From Sodaliphilus pleomorphus (lineage in GTDB: Bacteria > Bacteroidota > Bacteroidia > Bacteroidales > Muribaculaceae), in the NCBI RefSeq assembly GCF_009676955.1, contig NZ_CP045696.1:1867001-1931000 (forward strand): a stretch of 64,000 nucleotides of DNA, given 5' to 3'. This document shows positions 8,857-16,813 of this stretch, piece after piece. The translations under genes and the position numbers were made by a program. Below the pieces are notes generated by a model that was not told the DNA's origin, did not search any database, and was given only the letters and a program-made list of their open reading frames with translations. Numbering within the stretch: the first letter of the stretch is position 1; each line of letters opens with the position of its first letter.

Positions 8857-10162
8857 CGTGCACCTCCTTGTCGTTGTTGCCGCTGGCCACCACGCGCACC
8901 AGCTCGATGCGGGCGGCCGACTTGCGCAGCACCGTGAGGGTGTAGCCGCCCTCAACCTCGATATGGTCGCCCTCGTTGGGCATGGCCTCCAGCTCGTGCA
9001 GGATGAGGCCGGCTATCGTCTGGTACTCGTCGCTCTCGGGCAAGTCGAGGTGAAACTCCTCGTTGATTTCTTCTATCTCCTTGCGCCCCGAGAACTCGTA
9101 GGTGTTGTCGCCTATTTGGCGGGCAACGAGCTTGTTGCGGTTGCGGTCGTGCTCGTCCTCGATGTCGCCAAATATTTCCTCGACCAGGTCCTCGAGCGTG
9201 ACCATGCCGGCTGTGCCGCCAAACTCGTCGACCACGATGGCCATCGACCGCTTCTCGTGCAGCAGGTTCTGCATCATCACCTTGGCAAGCATCGTCTCGG
9301 GGGCAAAAAGCACCGGCTTCACCTGGTCTTTCCAGTTCACGTCGGTCACAAAGAGCTCGCTCACCGAGATGAAGCCCAGCACGTTGTCGATGTCGTCGTG
9401 ATACACCACCAGCTTGCTCAGCCCCGTCTTGCCGAAGAGCTGCACCAGGTCGTCGCGGGTGGTGTCGGCGATGTCGACGCCCACAATCTCGTTGCGGGGC
9501 ACCATGCAGTCGCGCAGGTGGGTGTCGCTGAAGTCGAGCGCGTTTTCAAATATCTTCATCTCGCGGTCCACCTCCACGTTCTCGTCTTCTTTCTTGTCGA
9601 TGTTCTCCTGCAAGTAGGCGTCGAGCTCCTCGAGGCTGAGCGACCCTATCTCGCTCTTGTCGGCCTTGATGCCCAGCAGCCGCATCACGCCCTGCGATAT
9701 CCACTCGGTGAACTTGGATATGGGATACAGCACCAGGTAGCACATGAAAAGCGGCAGCGAGAACATGCGCAGCGAGTAGTTGGGGTTGATGCGGAAGATG
9801 GCCTTGGGCAGAAACTCGCCGGTGATGAGAATGACCACCGTCGAGATGAGCGTGATGAGCAGCAGCATCAGCACCTCGTTGCTGCCCACGGCGGTGTGCT
9901 TGAGCGGCTCGGTGAGCAATGCCGACATGGCGATCGAGTAGACCACGTTGACCACGTTGTTGCCTATGAGCAACGTCGAGATAAACATGTCGCTGTGGTT
10001 GTAAAACACGTGGATGATGCGGTTGATGAGGCCCGACTTTTTCACATCGATCTCGACCCGCACTTTGTTGGCCGAGACAAATGCGATCTCCATACCCGAG
10101 AAAAAGGCCGAGAGGAGGATCGACACCACCATCACTATAATCCATGCACTGCTGCTTTCCAT
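8849..10162 (-). CDS. gldE: HlyC/CorC (CNNM)-family membrane protein, GldE-like
   Basis: 437 residues. Order of domains: DUF21/CNNM transmembrane region (residues about 5-185, starting [23 protein letters not shown] split around the membrane face), two CBS repeats (about 205-330, including [14 protein letters not shown]), and a CorC_HlyC C-terminal domain (about 345-430, [15 protein letters not shown]-type sequence). Bacteroidetes homologues are annotated GldE after the gliding protein, though gut species do not glide; an ion-transport role is more likely. It overlaps the Fur-family gene at its 3' end. Confidence 0.82.
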   Translation of the reverse strand: MESSSAWIIVMVVSILLSAFFSGMEIAFVSANKVRVEIDVKKSGLINRIIHVFYNHSDMFISTLLIGNNVVNVVYSIAMSALLTEPLKHTAVGSNEVLMLLLITLISTVVILITGEFLPKAIFRINPNYSLRMFSLPLFMCYLVLYPISKFTEWISQGVMRLLGIKADKSEIGSLSLEELDAYLQENIDKKEDENVEVDREMKIFENALDFSDTHLRDCMVPRNEIVGVDIADTTRDDLVQLFGKTGLSKLVVYHDDIDNVLGFISVSELFVTDVNWKDQVKPVLFAPETMLAKVMMQNLLHEKRSMAIVVDEFGGTAGMVTLEDLVEEIFGDIEDEHDRNRNKLVARQIGDNTYEFSGRKEIEEINEEFHLDLPESDEYQTIAGLILHELEAMPNEGDHIEVEGGYTLTVLRKSAARIELVRVVASGNNDKEVHDE

Positions 10163-10171
10163 ATTCTAATT

Positions 10172-10185
10172 GCAAAAATACAACT
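10172..10185 (-). promoter_or_regulatory. -7 box upstream of the gldE-like gene
   Basis: Minus-strand GTATTTTTGCAAT fits TA-nn-TTTG about 15 bp upstream of the start codon at 10162. Confidence 0.45.
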
Positions 10186-10341
10186 TTTTCTCAATATTCC
10201 ACGCCCATGTGACGCATAAAACACCACAACCCTCGTCGTCGCGCTGGCTGCATGCTCCCACGGGGGGTGGGCCGCAACTGTGGCACGAATGTTGTAAGAG
10301 CTATAGTTGTAGACAAGTGTTGCGATGTAACTTCGTTTTTT

Positions 10342-10824
10342 ATGCGCAAAGACAAGAAATACCTGCTCGGCCATCCGCTCTACCGTTTCATGCAGCGGTC
10401 GGAGAAGTGGATGGACCGCTACTTTGTCGACCCGCTGCTGGGCTTGCTCCTGCCCGGGGGGTGGGGCGACGCGCTGTCGGGCCTGCTCGCGCTGCCGGCC
10501 ATCTACTACAGCCTGTGGGTGGTGCGGTCGGTGCCGCTCACGCTCGCCGTCACGCTCAACGTGCTCGCCGACGTCGTTCTGGGCCTGCTGCCCTTCATGG
10601 CCGGCGACGTGATCGACTTTTTCTTCCGCTCCTATGGCCGCAACATGCGGCTCATCACTGGCTACGTCAACGGCGACAAGCAGGTGGTGGCCCACGTGAG
10701 GCGCAAGGCCGCCCTCTCGGCTGTTGCCATCGTTGTGCTGCTGGCGCTCCTCGTCGTGCTCATGTGGCTGGCCTGGCAGCTCGGCCAGTGGGTCTGGCAG
10801 TGGTTGCAGCAAGCCCTGCAGTAG
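10342..10824 (+). CDS. DUF4112 membrane protein
   Basis: 160 residues from the ATG at 10342 (MRKDKKYLLGHPLYRF). Two to three hydrophobic segments are visible (residues about 48-100 and 132-155), with VLADVVLGLLPFMAGDVIDF between them, the part most characteristic of DUF4112. Function unknown; inner-membrane location is inferred. It is divergent from the gldE-like gene and borders the type I RM island. Confidence 0.75.
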   Translation: MRKDKKYLLGHPLYRFMQRSEKWMDRYFVDPLLGLLLPGGWGDALSGLLALPAIYYSLWVVRSVPLTLAVTLNVLADVVLGLLPFMAGDVIDFFFRSYGRNMRLITGYVNGDKQVVAHVRRKAALSAVAIVVLLALLVVLMWLAWQLGQWVWQWLQQALQ

Positions 10825-10836
10825 CGCTGCCGGCCG

Positions 10837-10931
10837 CTACCTCGCCACCATTTTGCCAAAGGGCGCCACAGCCAGCCCCATGAGGCTGATGTGCATCTTG
10901 CCCCAGGGGTTGCCCACGATGGTGAATAGCG
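10837..10931 (-). pseudogene. C-terminal fragment of a YccF-like (DUF307) membrane protein gene, left half
   Basis: Minus-strand translation reads FTIVGNPWGKMHISLMG then LAVAPFGKMVAR and a stop at 10837-10839. This matches the C-terminal half of YccF proteins (consensus like TIIGIPFG...LALFPFGK). The upstream part is missing here but a matching N-terminal fragment lies at 16573-16696 in the same orientation, on the other side of the RM genes. The gene was probably split by insertion of the island. Confidence 0.6.
10898..10925. repeat. 28-bp direct repeat, left copy (RM island boundary)
   Basis: TTGCCCCAGGGGTTGCCCAC continuing to GATGGTGA. The copy at 16573-16600 is identical except for one base (27/28). 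The repeat encodes TIVGNPWG of the split yccF-like gene, so it looks like a duplicated insertion target. Confidence 0.75.
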
Positions 10932-10933
10932 CC

Positions 10934-10977
10934 GCTACAGGAAATTTTTGTGGTTACCCACACATTTTTCCTGTAGC
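10934..10977. repeat. 44-bp imperfect palindrome at the island edge
   Basis: GCTACAGGAAA (10934-10944) pairs with TTTCCTGTAGC at the other end (to 10977); inner arms TTTTGTGG and CCACACAT pair partly. It sits just inside the left direct repeat. It could be a terminator or the remnant of a mobile-element end. Confidence 0.5.
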
Positions 10978-11107
10978 ACATCTTCAATTGGATTGTTTGT
11001 TGTATCTTTGCATATAGAAGCTATATGTATTGATTTTTAGCACTTTAAGACTAATGCTTTTTCTTGAATCACACAAGAAATGCGGCTTCTTTTTTAGTTA
11101 ATATGCA

Positions 11108-12262
11108 TTATTCAGGATAGATAAAATCGGATGTAGGCATTGTTGACTCCATTGGCATAAACACAATTTTACCTCTTGTCCAATTCCATGATGCAGGCAA
11201 TTCAAATGGTATTTCCTCTGTTATATCTTCACAATGTTTGCCTACCTGCTCATAATACTTGTTATCGTCACCTTTGAAGATAACACTATCGTTGAGGGCT
11301 GACTTCTTTAGCTTGCCTTTTTTAACAAGTTTCTGCTTCTCTGTTTTTATCTGTTCAAGCAGTTCTTGCGCTGTTCCTTCTTCTGCAATTTGTGGTACAA
11401 GTCTCCCTTGAATTGCCTCTTGCAGAATGGATTTTTTCAGACACTCAGATAGTGAAACGTTGAGCAAATCAAGGTTATATTGTGAAATAGAATATTTATC
11501 TACACTTGGTAGTACTTCCTTAATTTTGTCAACAATTCGCATTTGCTCCTCAAAAGGGGCAATAGGAACTAAAAGCTGAGATACCTTTTCAGCATTAATG
11601 TTACATTGCTGTACCCCAATAGTCTTGACTTCCTTACAATAGGAACGCACATATGGCGATGAAAAAATATAATTCAGATACTCAGAGTTAGTCTTTATAG
11701 GACGAAGTAAAATAAGATATCCTGCGTAAATAACATGCCTGTTTCCTTTGAATATTGCTGTCTTGCCGACCAGTTCAGCACTATTTGTTCTATTGAACAA
11801 CAAGTCTCCATCTTGCAGTAGATATTTTCTATTATCCTCTACATTATTGCTAAAAACTAATTTGTCATAAACCACTTCGCCATCTTGAATGTTACCCATA
11901 CGTAAAACAGGAACATCTCCATTTGATAATGATTTACTTGATGTTCCATATTTGGGCGGATAAATAACATCTCTCAATCTGCACCATTCCCACCCCTCTG
12001 GTATCTCAAACGGTATCTCCTTATCTATGCACTTCACCTCTCCCGTGGCAAGCATCTTCTCATAATAGGAATTGTCCTCACCACGGTAGATGATAGATGC
12101 GTTCTTGTCTCGCTTGATTTTCTTCTCTTTTATCAGGTGTTCTTTCTCCTGACGAATCTTTTCAAGCAGTACGCTTGCTGGTTCGTCATTGGGGTCTTGG
12201 GGCACAAGTTTTCCTTGTATAGCCCATTGCAGTATGCTGTTTTTTAATTGCTTCCCGTTCAT
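11108..12262 (-). CDS. hsdS: Type I restriction-modification specificity subunit HsdS, half-size
   Basis: 384 residues. N-terminal conserved region (NSILQWAIQGKLVPQDP), target-recognition domain 1 (about 95-265), then the central conserved region (KSILQEAIQGRLVPQ) and only about 25 residues of what should be domain 2 (FELPASWNWTRGKIVFMP) before the stop. The first 90 residues and residues about 275-365 are internal repeats, as expected for HsdS. A full subunit would have a second recognition domain of about 150 residues and a last helix. Half-size HsdS can dimerise in some systems, so activity is possible. AT-rich. Confidence 0.82.
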   Translation of the reverse strand: MNGKQLKNSILQWAIQGKLVPQDPNDEPASVLLEKIRQEKEHLIKEKKIKRDKNASIIYRGEDNSYYEKMLATGEVKCIDKEIPFEIPEGWEWCRLRDVIYPPKYGTSSKSLSNGDVPVLRMGNIQDGEVVYDKLVFSNNVEDNRKYLLQDGDLLFNRTNSAELVGKTAIFKGNRHVIYAGYLILLRPIKTNSEYLNYIFSSPYVRSYCKEVKTIGVQQCNINAEKVSQLLVPIAPFEEQMRIVDKIKEVLPSVDKYSISQYNLDLLNVSLSECLKKSILQEAIQGRLVPQIAEEGTAQELLEQIKTEKQKLVKKGKLKKSALNDSVIFKGDDNKYYEQVGKHCEDITEEIPFELPASWNWTRGKIVFMPMESTMPTSDFIYPE

Positions 12263-12277
12263 TCTGTTCTAATTGAT

Positions 12278-12552
12278 TTAGAAGTTTTCATCTTTTTGTT
12301 TCTCCTGCTGGTAGAACTGATAGAGTTTCTTCCCAATCTTGTCTTTCTTGAATGTTCGCTCATGATTCATCGGTGTCATAGACAAACGTAGTTTTCCTCT
12401 GTTATTGCAGCAGGAATATAGTTGACATCCTGAGTGGTTTTGCTCGCCTCATTTATAAGGTGAGCAAATTGCAACTTAAACTCTTTCAGTGACTTACCCT
12501 TACATAAAACATATCCGTTATGCTTTAATTCTTCGCTATTTTTGAGGGGGGT
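12278..12552 (-). pseudogene. Degenerate ORF between hsdM and hsdS
   Basis: Minus-strand frames read SEELKHNGYVLCKGKSLKEF, then LQFAHLINEASKTTQDVNYI up to a stop, and in the next frame GKLRLSMTPMNHERTFKKD down to a stop at 12278. The two pieces join if a frameshift near 12372 is assumed. There is no start codon directly after the hsdM stop. I do not recognise the family; it may be the remnant of an accessory gene of the RM operon. Confidence 0.45.
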
Positions 12553-12553
12553 A

Positions 12554-14062
12554 CTAATCCTTGCTGATTTCTATTCCTAATATCCGCTGTATTTCTGCCA
12601 ACGTCTTGTCGATCTCGTGGTCGAGAGCCTTGCGCTTCTTGAAGTAGTCGGCGAGGAGTTCGGCAGGAGGAAGTATTTCTTCTTCGTCCTTTGGGAACTT
12701 GCATTGGTCGAAGTTACAATCCATGTCAAGAAGCTGCTGCGCAGTAAAACAGCGTGATTTCTCATCGTTGTTCTCTGCATCCACAATCTCTTGTCGATTA
12801 GTCCACCAGTCGATGATTGGCCGACAGTGTTCAGCTCGCATGGGCTTTGTCTTAGAGAAATGTTTATAGCCTTCTGGCATGTCAAGACGATAGAACCATG
12901 TTTCTTTCGTGCTAAATCCCTCTTCTGCGCCTTCTGCCTTTTCATTGTTGAAGAAAAGGATATTGGTGGCAATTGATGTGTAAGGTGCAAAAATGCTACC
13001 AGGCAATCGGATAATAGTGTGAAGGTTGAACTCACGAAGCAGTTTTTCCTTGATTGCCAGTTTCGCATTGTCGGCGCCAAACAGGAAACCGTCTGGAAGG
13101 ATAACCGCAGCACGGCCTTTTTCGGCAAGACGATACATGATAAGAACCATAAATAGGTCGGCTGTCTCGCTGGAACTCAAATCAGATGGGAAGTGCTGCT
13201 TTATGTCATTTTTCTCGCTACCTCCGTATGGTGGATTCATAAGTATGACATCGAACTTGTCTTCATCTGTGTAATTAAGCACATCCTTTGTCAGAGAATT
13301 GTCGTGCATCACTCTTGGAGAATCAATGTCATGCAGGAGCATATTTGTGACGCACAGCATATAAGGGAATTGCTTTTTTTCAATGCCATAGACTGAATTT
13401 TCATATTCCTCTTTATCTTCTGCCGTCCTCACCTTCTTGTCAAGAGCTTTTAGCCAGCTCGTTATAAAGCCACCGGTACCACAGGCAAAGTCTGCCATCT
13501 TTTCACCAACTTTAGGGTCGATAATTTCTGCCATGAAGTCGGTCAAGGCACGTGGTGTATAGAACTCACCTGCAGAGCCTGCCGACTGCATCTCTTTCAG
13601 GATGGACTCATAAATCTCACCGAAAGCATGGCTTTCTTCATAGTTGCCCAGGTCAAGTTGGTCAATGACATTGATAACCTGGCGAAGCAAAACGCCATCC
13701 TTCATATACTGGTTGGCATCCTCAAAAGTAGTACGAACGATGGCACTACGCATCGGCGTTGAAGGATTAACCTCCAATCCTTTCAACGTGGGGAATAGCG
13801 TATTATTAACGAAATCCAATAAGGCATCGGCAGTTATCGTTTCACCTTCACCATTATCTTTCGCCCAGTTGCGCCATCGGCAATTCTCAGGTATGAACGA
13901 CTTATAATTATCTTCATTAAACTCCCAATCGTTTTCCTTCTCATCATATACTTTCAAAAACAACATCCATGCAATTTGCTCGATACGCTGGGCATCGCCA
14001 TTGATACCTGCATCGTTGCGCATGATGTTTCTGATGCTCTTTACAAAATTGTTAAGTGCCAT
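12554..14062 (-). CDS. hsdM: Type I restriction-modification DNA methyltransferase subunit HsdM
   Basis: 502 residues. Helical HsdM N-terminal domain (about 5-130), then the N6-adenine methyltransferase domain: EFYTPRALTDFMAEI, SAM-binding motif ADFACGTGGF and catalytic NPPYGG. The pathway methylates adenine in the sequence set by HsdS to protect the host. The start lies 6 bp after the hsdR stop, so the genes are one operon. No broken motifs. Composition is AT-rich compared with the backbone. Confidence 0.95.
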   Translation of the reverse strand: MALNNFVKSIRNIMRNDAGINGDAQRIEQIAWMLFLKVYDEKENDWEFNEDNYKSFIPENCRWRNWAKDNGEGETITADALLDFVNNTLFPTLKGLEVNPSTPMRSAIVRTTFEDANQYMKDGVLLRQVINVIDQLDLGNYEESHAFGEIYESILKEMQSAGSAGEFYTPRALTDFMAEIIDPKVGEKMADFACGTGGFITSWLKALDKKVRTAEDKEEYENSVYGIEKKQFPYMLCVTNMLLHDIDSPRVMHDNSLTKDVLNYTDEDKFDVILMNPPYGGSEKNDIKQHFPSDLSSSETADLFMVLIMYRLAEKGRAAVILPDGFLFGADNAKLAIKEKLLREFNLHTIIRLPGSIFAPYTSIATNILFFNNEKAEGAEEGFSTKETWFYRLDMPEGYKHFSKTKPMRAEHCRPIIDWWTNRQEIVDAENNDEKSRCFTAQQLLDMDCNFDQCKFPKDEEEILPPAELLADYFKKRKALDHEIDKTLAEIQRILGIEISKD

Positions 14063-14068
14063 ATCTGG

Positions 14069-16420
14069 TTATGCTATGCTGCTATAAATTAAACTTTCAA
14101 GTTCCTTCACTGCTGAAAAATACTGCTGGTTGCCACCAAAGAATTTTGCTATGTTGGCTGGTGAACCCATTTGCCGGAACGGATCAAGGCGTAGAACCGT
14201 TCTATTCTCCAACTGGGTAATACCATCATTGGCATATTTATCGAGCAATGCTTCCAGTACCTTCCGGGCTTCGGCACCATACTTGTTGAAGATGTCGCGC
14301 TTCTTCACGTTCTCAGCACGTTCACGTCGAGTCAACGGCTTCTTCCCATAAGCGATATGACAGATGAAATCGAAATCATCAACGTCATCCATATTCCTGT
14401 CATGTTTCAACGCTTGCAGGTCAATACCGCTTTCACGGAGTAGGTCTGTAATTTCAGCCTTCTTATCAGCTTTATTCCATCTGTGAATAAAGTCATCAAG
14501 ATTGGCGTAGGTGTTGTTGATGTTCTTTCGGGTATAATCTGTGATGCTCTCTGTGCGAAGAAGTTTGCCGTTGGTATCATATACAGACACTACTTTGTTG
14601 ATAACCTTAACCGTGCATCCATCCTTATCAACAATAGGTTTAGGCGGGCGTTCCGGCTCGGGTTCGCTCACATCCATTGGCTCTTCCTCAATCACTGGAT
14701 AAGGCTTTGGTGTGCCTTTTACATAATTGTCGTTAACCTCAATCGGACCATCCCAGTCGGGGTCGGCAAACAAACGTGTCACATTACGAAAATCCATGAT
14801 TGTGAAATGGGTCTTACCTTCTTTTTCACGGATTCTGGTTCCACGGCCCACAATTTGCTTAAACTCTGTCATAGAACCGATGCGCTGGTCAAGTACAATG
14901 AGTTTAACCATTTTGCAATCTACTCCAGTAGAGAGCAACTTACTTGTAGTGGCGATAACGGGGTACTTGGAAGCGACGGAAATAAAGTAGTCAAGTTTTG
15001 ACTGCCCATAAGGGTCGCTGCCTGTGATACGCACTACATAATCTGGGTTTTTCTTGCACATGTCGGAATTTTCATTGACAAGTGCCGTGCGCATACGGTC
15101 GGCATGGTCTTCGTCGGCACAGAACACAATGGTCTTTGCCATCCTATCTGTGCTCTTCAAGTACTGGGTTATCTCATGTGCAACCTCTCTGATTCTATCT
15201 TCTATGATGATATTGTAATCATAGTCAGAGTTATTATAGATGCGGTCTTCTATGAGGTTGCCGTTTATGTCTCTTTGTCCTTTAACTGGTCGCCATTCAT
15301 CACCAATGTTGGTTGTAATGTTTACAACCTTGAAAGGCGCAAGGAAACCATCTTCAATACCTTCCTTTAGGCTATATGTATAGATAGGCTTCCCAAAATA
15401 ACTGATGCTGGACTGGTATTTTGTTTCCTTTGGGGTTGCAGTCATACCCAGTTGAATTGCACCATCAAAGTATTCCAGTATTTCACGCCAGTTGCTATCA
15501 TCTTTGGCACTTCCGCGATGGCACTCGTCAACGATGACCATATCAAAGAACTCTGGCTTAAACAGCTCCTTGTAGTTCTGTTTCCCTTCTTTCCCAATTA
15601 GCTGCTGGTAAAGAGAGAAATATACTTCGTATGCTAAGTGTCCACCATGTGTATCAATGTCGCTCTGATAATCTACTTTATGGATTGTACTTGACAGGGG
15701 CTTAAAGTCTTGCTGAATAGACTGGTCAACCAAAACATTTCGGTCAGCCAGATACAAGACTTTCTTTACTAAACCAGCTTTGAGAAGACGATAAACTATT
15801 TGGAAAGCAGTATATGTCTTACCCGTTCCTGTCGCCATGACAAGCAACAAGCGGTTTCTACCTTGTGCAACCGCATTGACGGTACGGTTCACGGCGTTAC
15901 GCTGGTAGTATCGAGGTGGGAAAATGTCTTGTCCTGTGCAGTACGGCTGATCGATGATTTTCTTTTCTTCATCCGAGAAGCCTTTACCACCATTACTCTC
16001 AGTAAGGAATCGAGCATATAATTCTTCTTTCGTTGGAAAGGCATCCATCGAGAAAGAACGTTCCTTTCCTGTCAGGAAATCATATTCTTGATAACCTTGG
16101 CCATTGGAACTGAAAGCAAAAGGAATATCCATCATTTGGGCATATTCCTTTGCCTGTTGCATTCCAAATGAGACTGTATGATTTGCGTCCTTGGCTTCAA
16201 CAATGGCAATGGGGGTGGCACGATTGTAATAAAGCATATAGTCTGCAAACTTAGCTTTACCACGAGCCACTAAATTTCCTCTAAGGTTAATCTTGCCATC
16301 TGTAAGTTTAACCTTAGTCTCCATAGTTATGTCTTCTACCGACCATCCCTTTTTTAGTATGGATGGAGTGATGTACCGTAGTTTTATGTCTTCTTCAGAC
16401 AGTGCCAGTATATTATCCAT
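14069..16420 (-). CDS. hsdR: Type I restriction endonuclease subunit HsdR
   Basis: 783 residues from the ATG at 16420 (a TTG two codons upstream is less likely). N-terminal nuclease-type HSDR_N region with IAIVEAKD (the E-x-K of the PD-ExK site), SF2 helicase motor with Walker A ATGTGKT and DECHRGS, helicase motif VI region QIVGRGTRIREKEG, and an EcoEI-type C-terminal domain. It cuts unmethylated DNA after ATP-driven translocation. First gene of hsdR-hsdM-hsdS; about 780 residues is normal for the EcoEI-like subtype. Confidence 0.95.
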   Translation of the reverse strand: MDNILALSEEDIKLRYITPSILKKGWSVEDITMETKVKLTDGKINLRGNLVARGKAKFADYMLYYNRATPIAIVEAKDANHTVSFGMQQAKEYAQMMDIPFAFSSNGQGYQEYDFLTGKERSFSMDAFPTKEELYARFLTESNGGKGFSDEEKKIIDQPYCTGQDIFPPRYYQRNAVNRTVNAVAQGRNRLLLVMATGTGKTYTAFQIVYRLLKAGLVKKVLYLADRNVLVDQSIQQDFKPLSSTIHKVDYQSDIDTHGGHLAYEVYFSLYQQLIGKEGKQNYKELFKPEFFDMVIVDECHRGSAKDDSNWREILEYFDGAIQLGMTATPKETKYQSSISYFGKPIYTYSLKEGIEDGFLAPFKVVNITTNIGDEWRPVKGQRDINGNLIEDRIYNNSDYDYNIIIEDRIREVAHEITQYLKSTDRMAKTIVFCADEDHADRMRTALVNENSDMCKKNPDYVVRITGSDPYGQSKLDYFISVASKYPVIATTSKLLSTGVDCKMVKLIVLDQRIGSMTEFKQIVGRGTRIREKEGKTHFTIMDFRNVTRLFADPDWDGPIEVNDNYVKGTPKPYPVIEEEPMDVSEPEPERPPKPIVDKDGCTVKVINKVVSVYDTNGKLLRTESITDYTRKNINNTYANLDDFIHRWNKADKKAEITDLLRESGIDLQALKHDRNMDDVDDFDFICHIAYGKKPLTRRERAENVKKRDIFNKYGAEARKVLEALLDKYANDGITQLENRTVLRLDPFRQMGSPANIAKFFGGNQQYFSAVKELESLIYSSIA

Positions 16421-16457
16421 ATGCAACTTCCGATAAGTGTATATTATGGAGATATAT

Positions 16458-16467
16458 TACAAAGATA
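16458..16467 (-). promoter_or_regulatory. -7 box for the hsdRMS operon
   Basis: Minus-strand TATCTTTG (plus CAAAGATA at 16460-16467) is a good Bacteroidetes -7 box, about 40 bp upstream of hsdR. Confidence 0.6.
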
Positions 16468-16572
16468 CTTGTTTTTTGCGAAAAAGAGTCCTTTGCATTC
16501 CGTTTTATATTTAATGCTGATTATTCAGACGTAGATTCCAAAACGAAGTGCAACATTGAGGAGGCTACATTA

Positions 16573-16600
16573 TTGCCCCAAGGGTTGCCCACGATGGTGA
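16573..16600. repeat. 28-bp direct repeat, right copy (RM island boundary)
   Basis: Same as 10898-10925 with one base changed (CCCCAAGGG for CCCCAGGGG). Together the copies bracket about 5.65 kb holding the RM operon. Confidence 0.75.
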
Positions 16601-16696
16601 GCATGAGCAGCAGCGATGACATCCATGGTGATGCCCAGACCGCCGCACAGGAGCCAGAAGAGATTGGCAAGCGTTCTTATTTCGATTTATTGTTGC
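16573..16696 (-). pseudogene. N-terminal fragment of the YccF-like gene, right half
   Basis: The minus strand reads IEIRTLANLFWLLCGGLGIT, then shifts frame to SSLLLMLTIVGNPWGNN. This is the N-terminal half of a YccF protein (usual form LGNLLWLIFGGL). The expected ATG is an ATC, and one frameshift lies near 16625, so the fragment is decayed. Its C-terminal half is at 10837-10931. The 16421-16813 interval otherwise holds only the hsdR promoter and a terminator. Confidence 0.6.
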
Positions 16697-16753
16697 ACAT
16701 TTTGCCACAAAGAAAGATAGCAACTGTCTCCCAACCATCACCACAAAAACAAG

Positions 16754-16794
16754 CACAAAGCCCTGGAAGCTACCAGGGCTACCAGGGCTTTGTG
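16754..16794 (-). terminator. Terminator downstream of the M6 metalloprotease gene
   Basis: A 13-bp perfect stem: CACAAAGCCCTGG (16754-16766) with CCAGGGCTTTGTG (16782-16794). On the minus strand it is followed by a T-rich stretch (TGTTTTTGTGG). Confidence 0.75.
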
Positions 16795-16813
16795 GGCACG
16801 GGTTGCACTCCCG

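Noticed and set aside
8609-10219. Antisense open frame across the gldE-like gene
   Set aside because: The minus-strand gene has clear CBS and CNNM motifs; the plus-strand frame is low-complexity His/Val/Leu sequence.
11108-16426. Phase-variable hsdS shufflon
   Set aside because: No second hsdS fragment, inverted repeats or recombinase gene was found near the operon.
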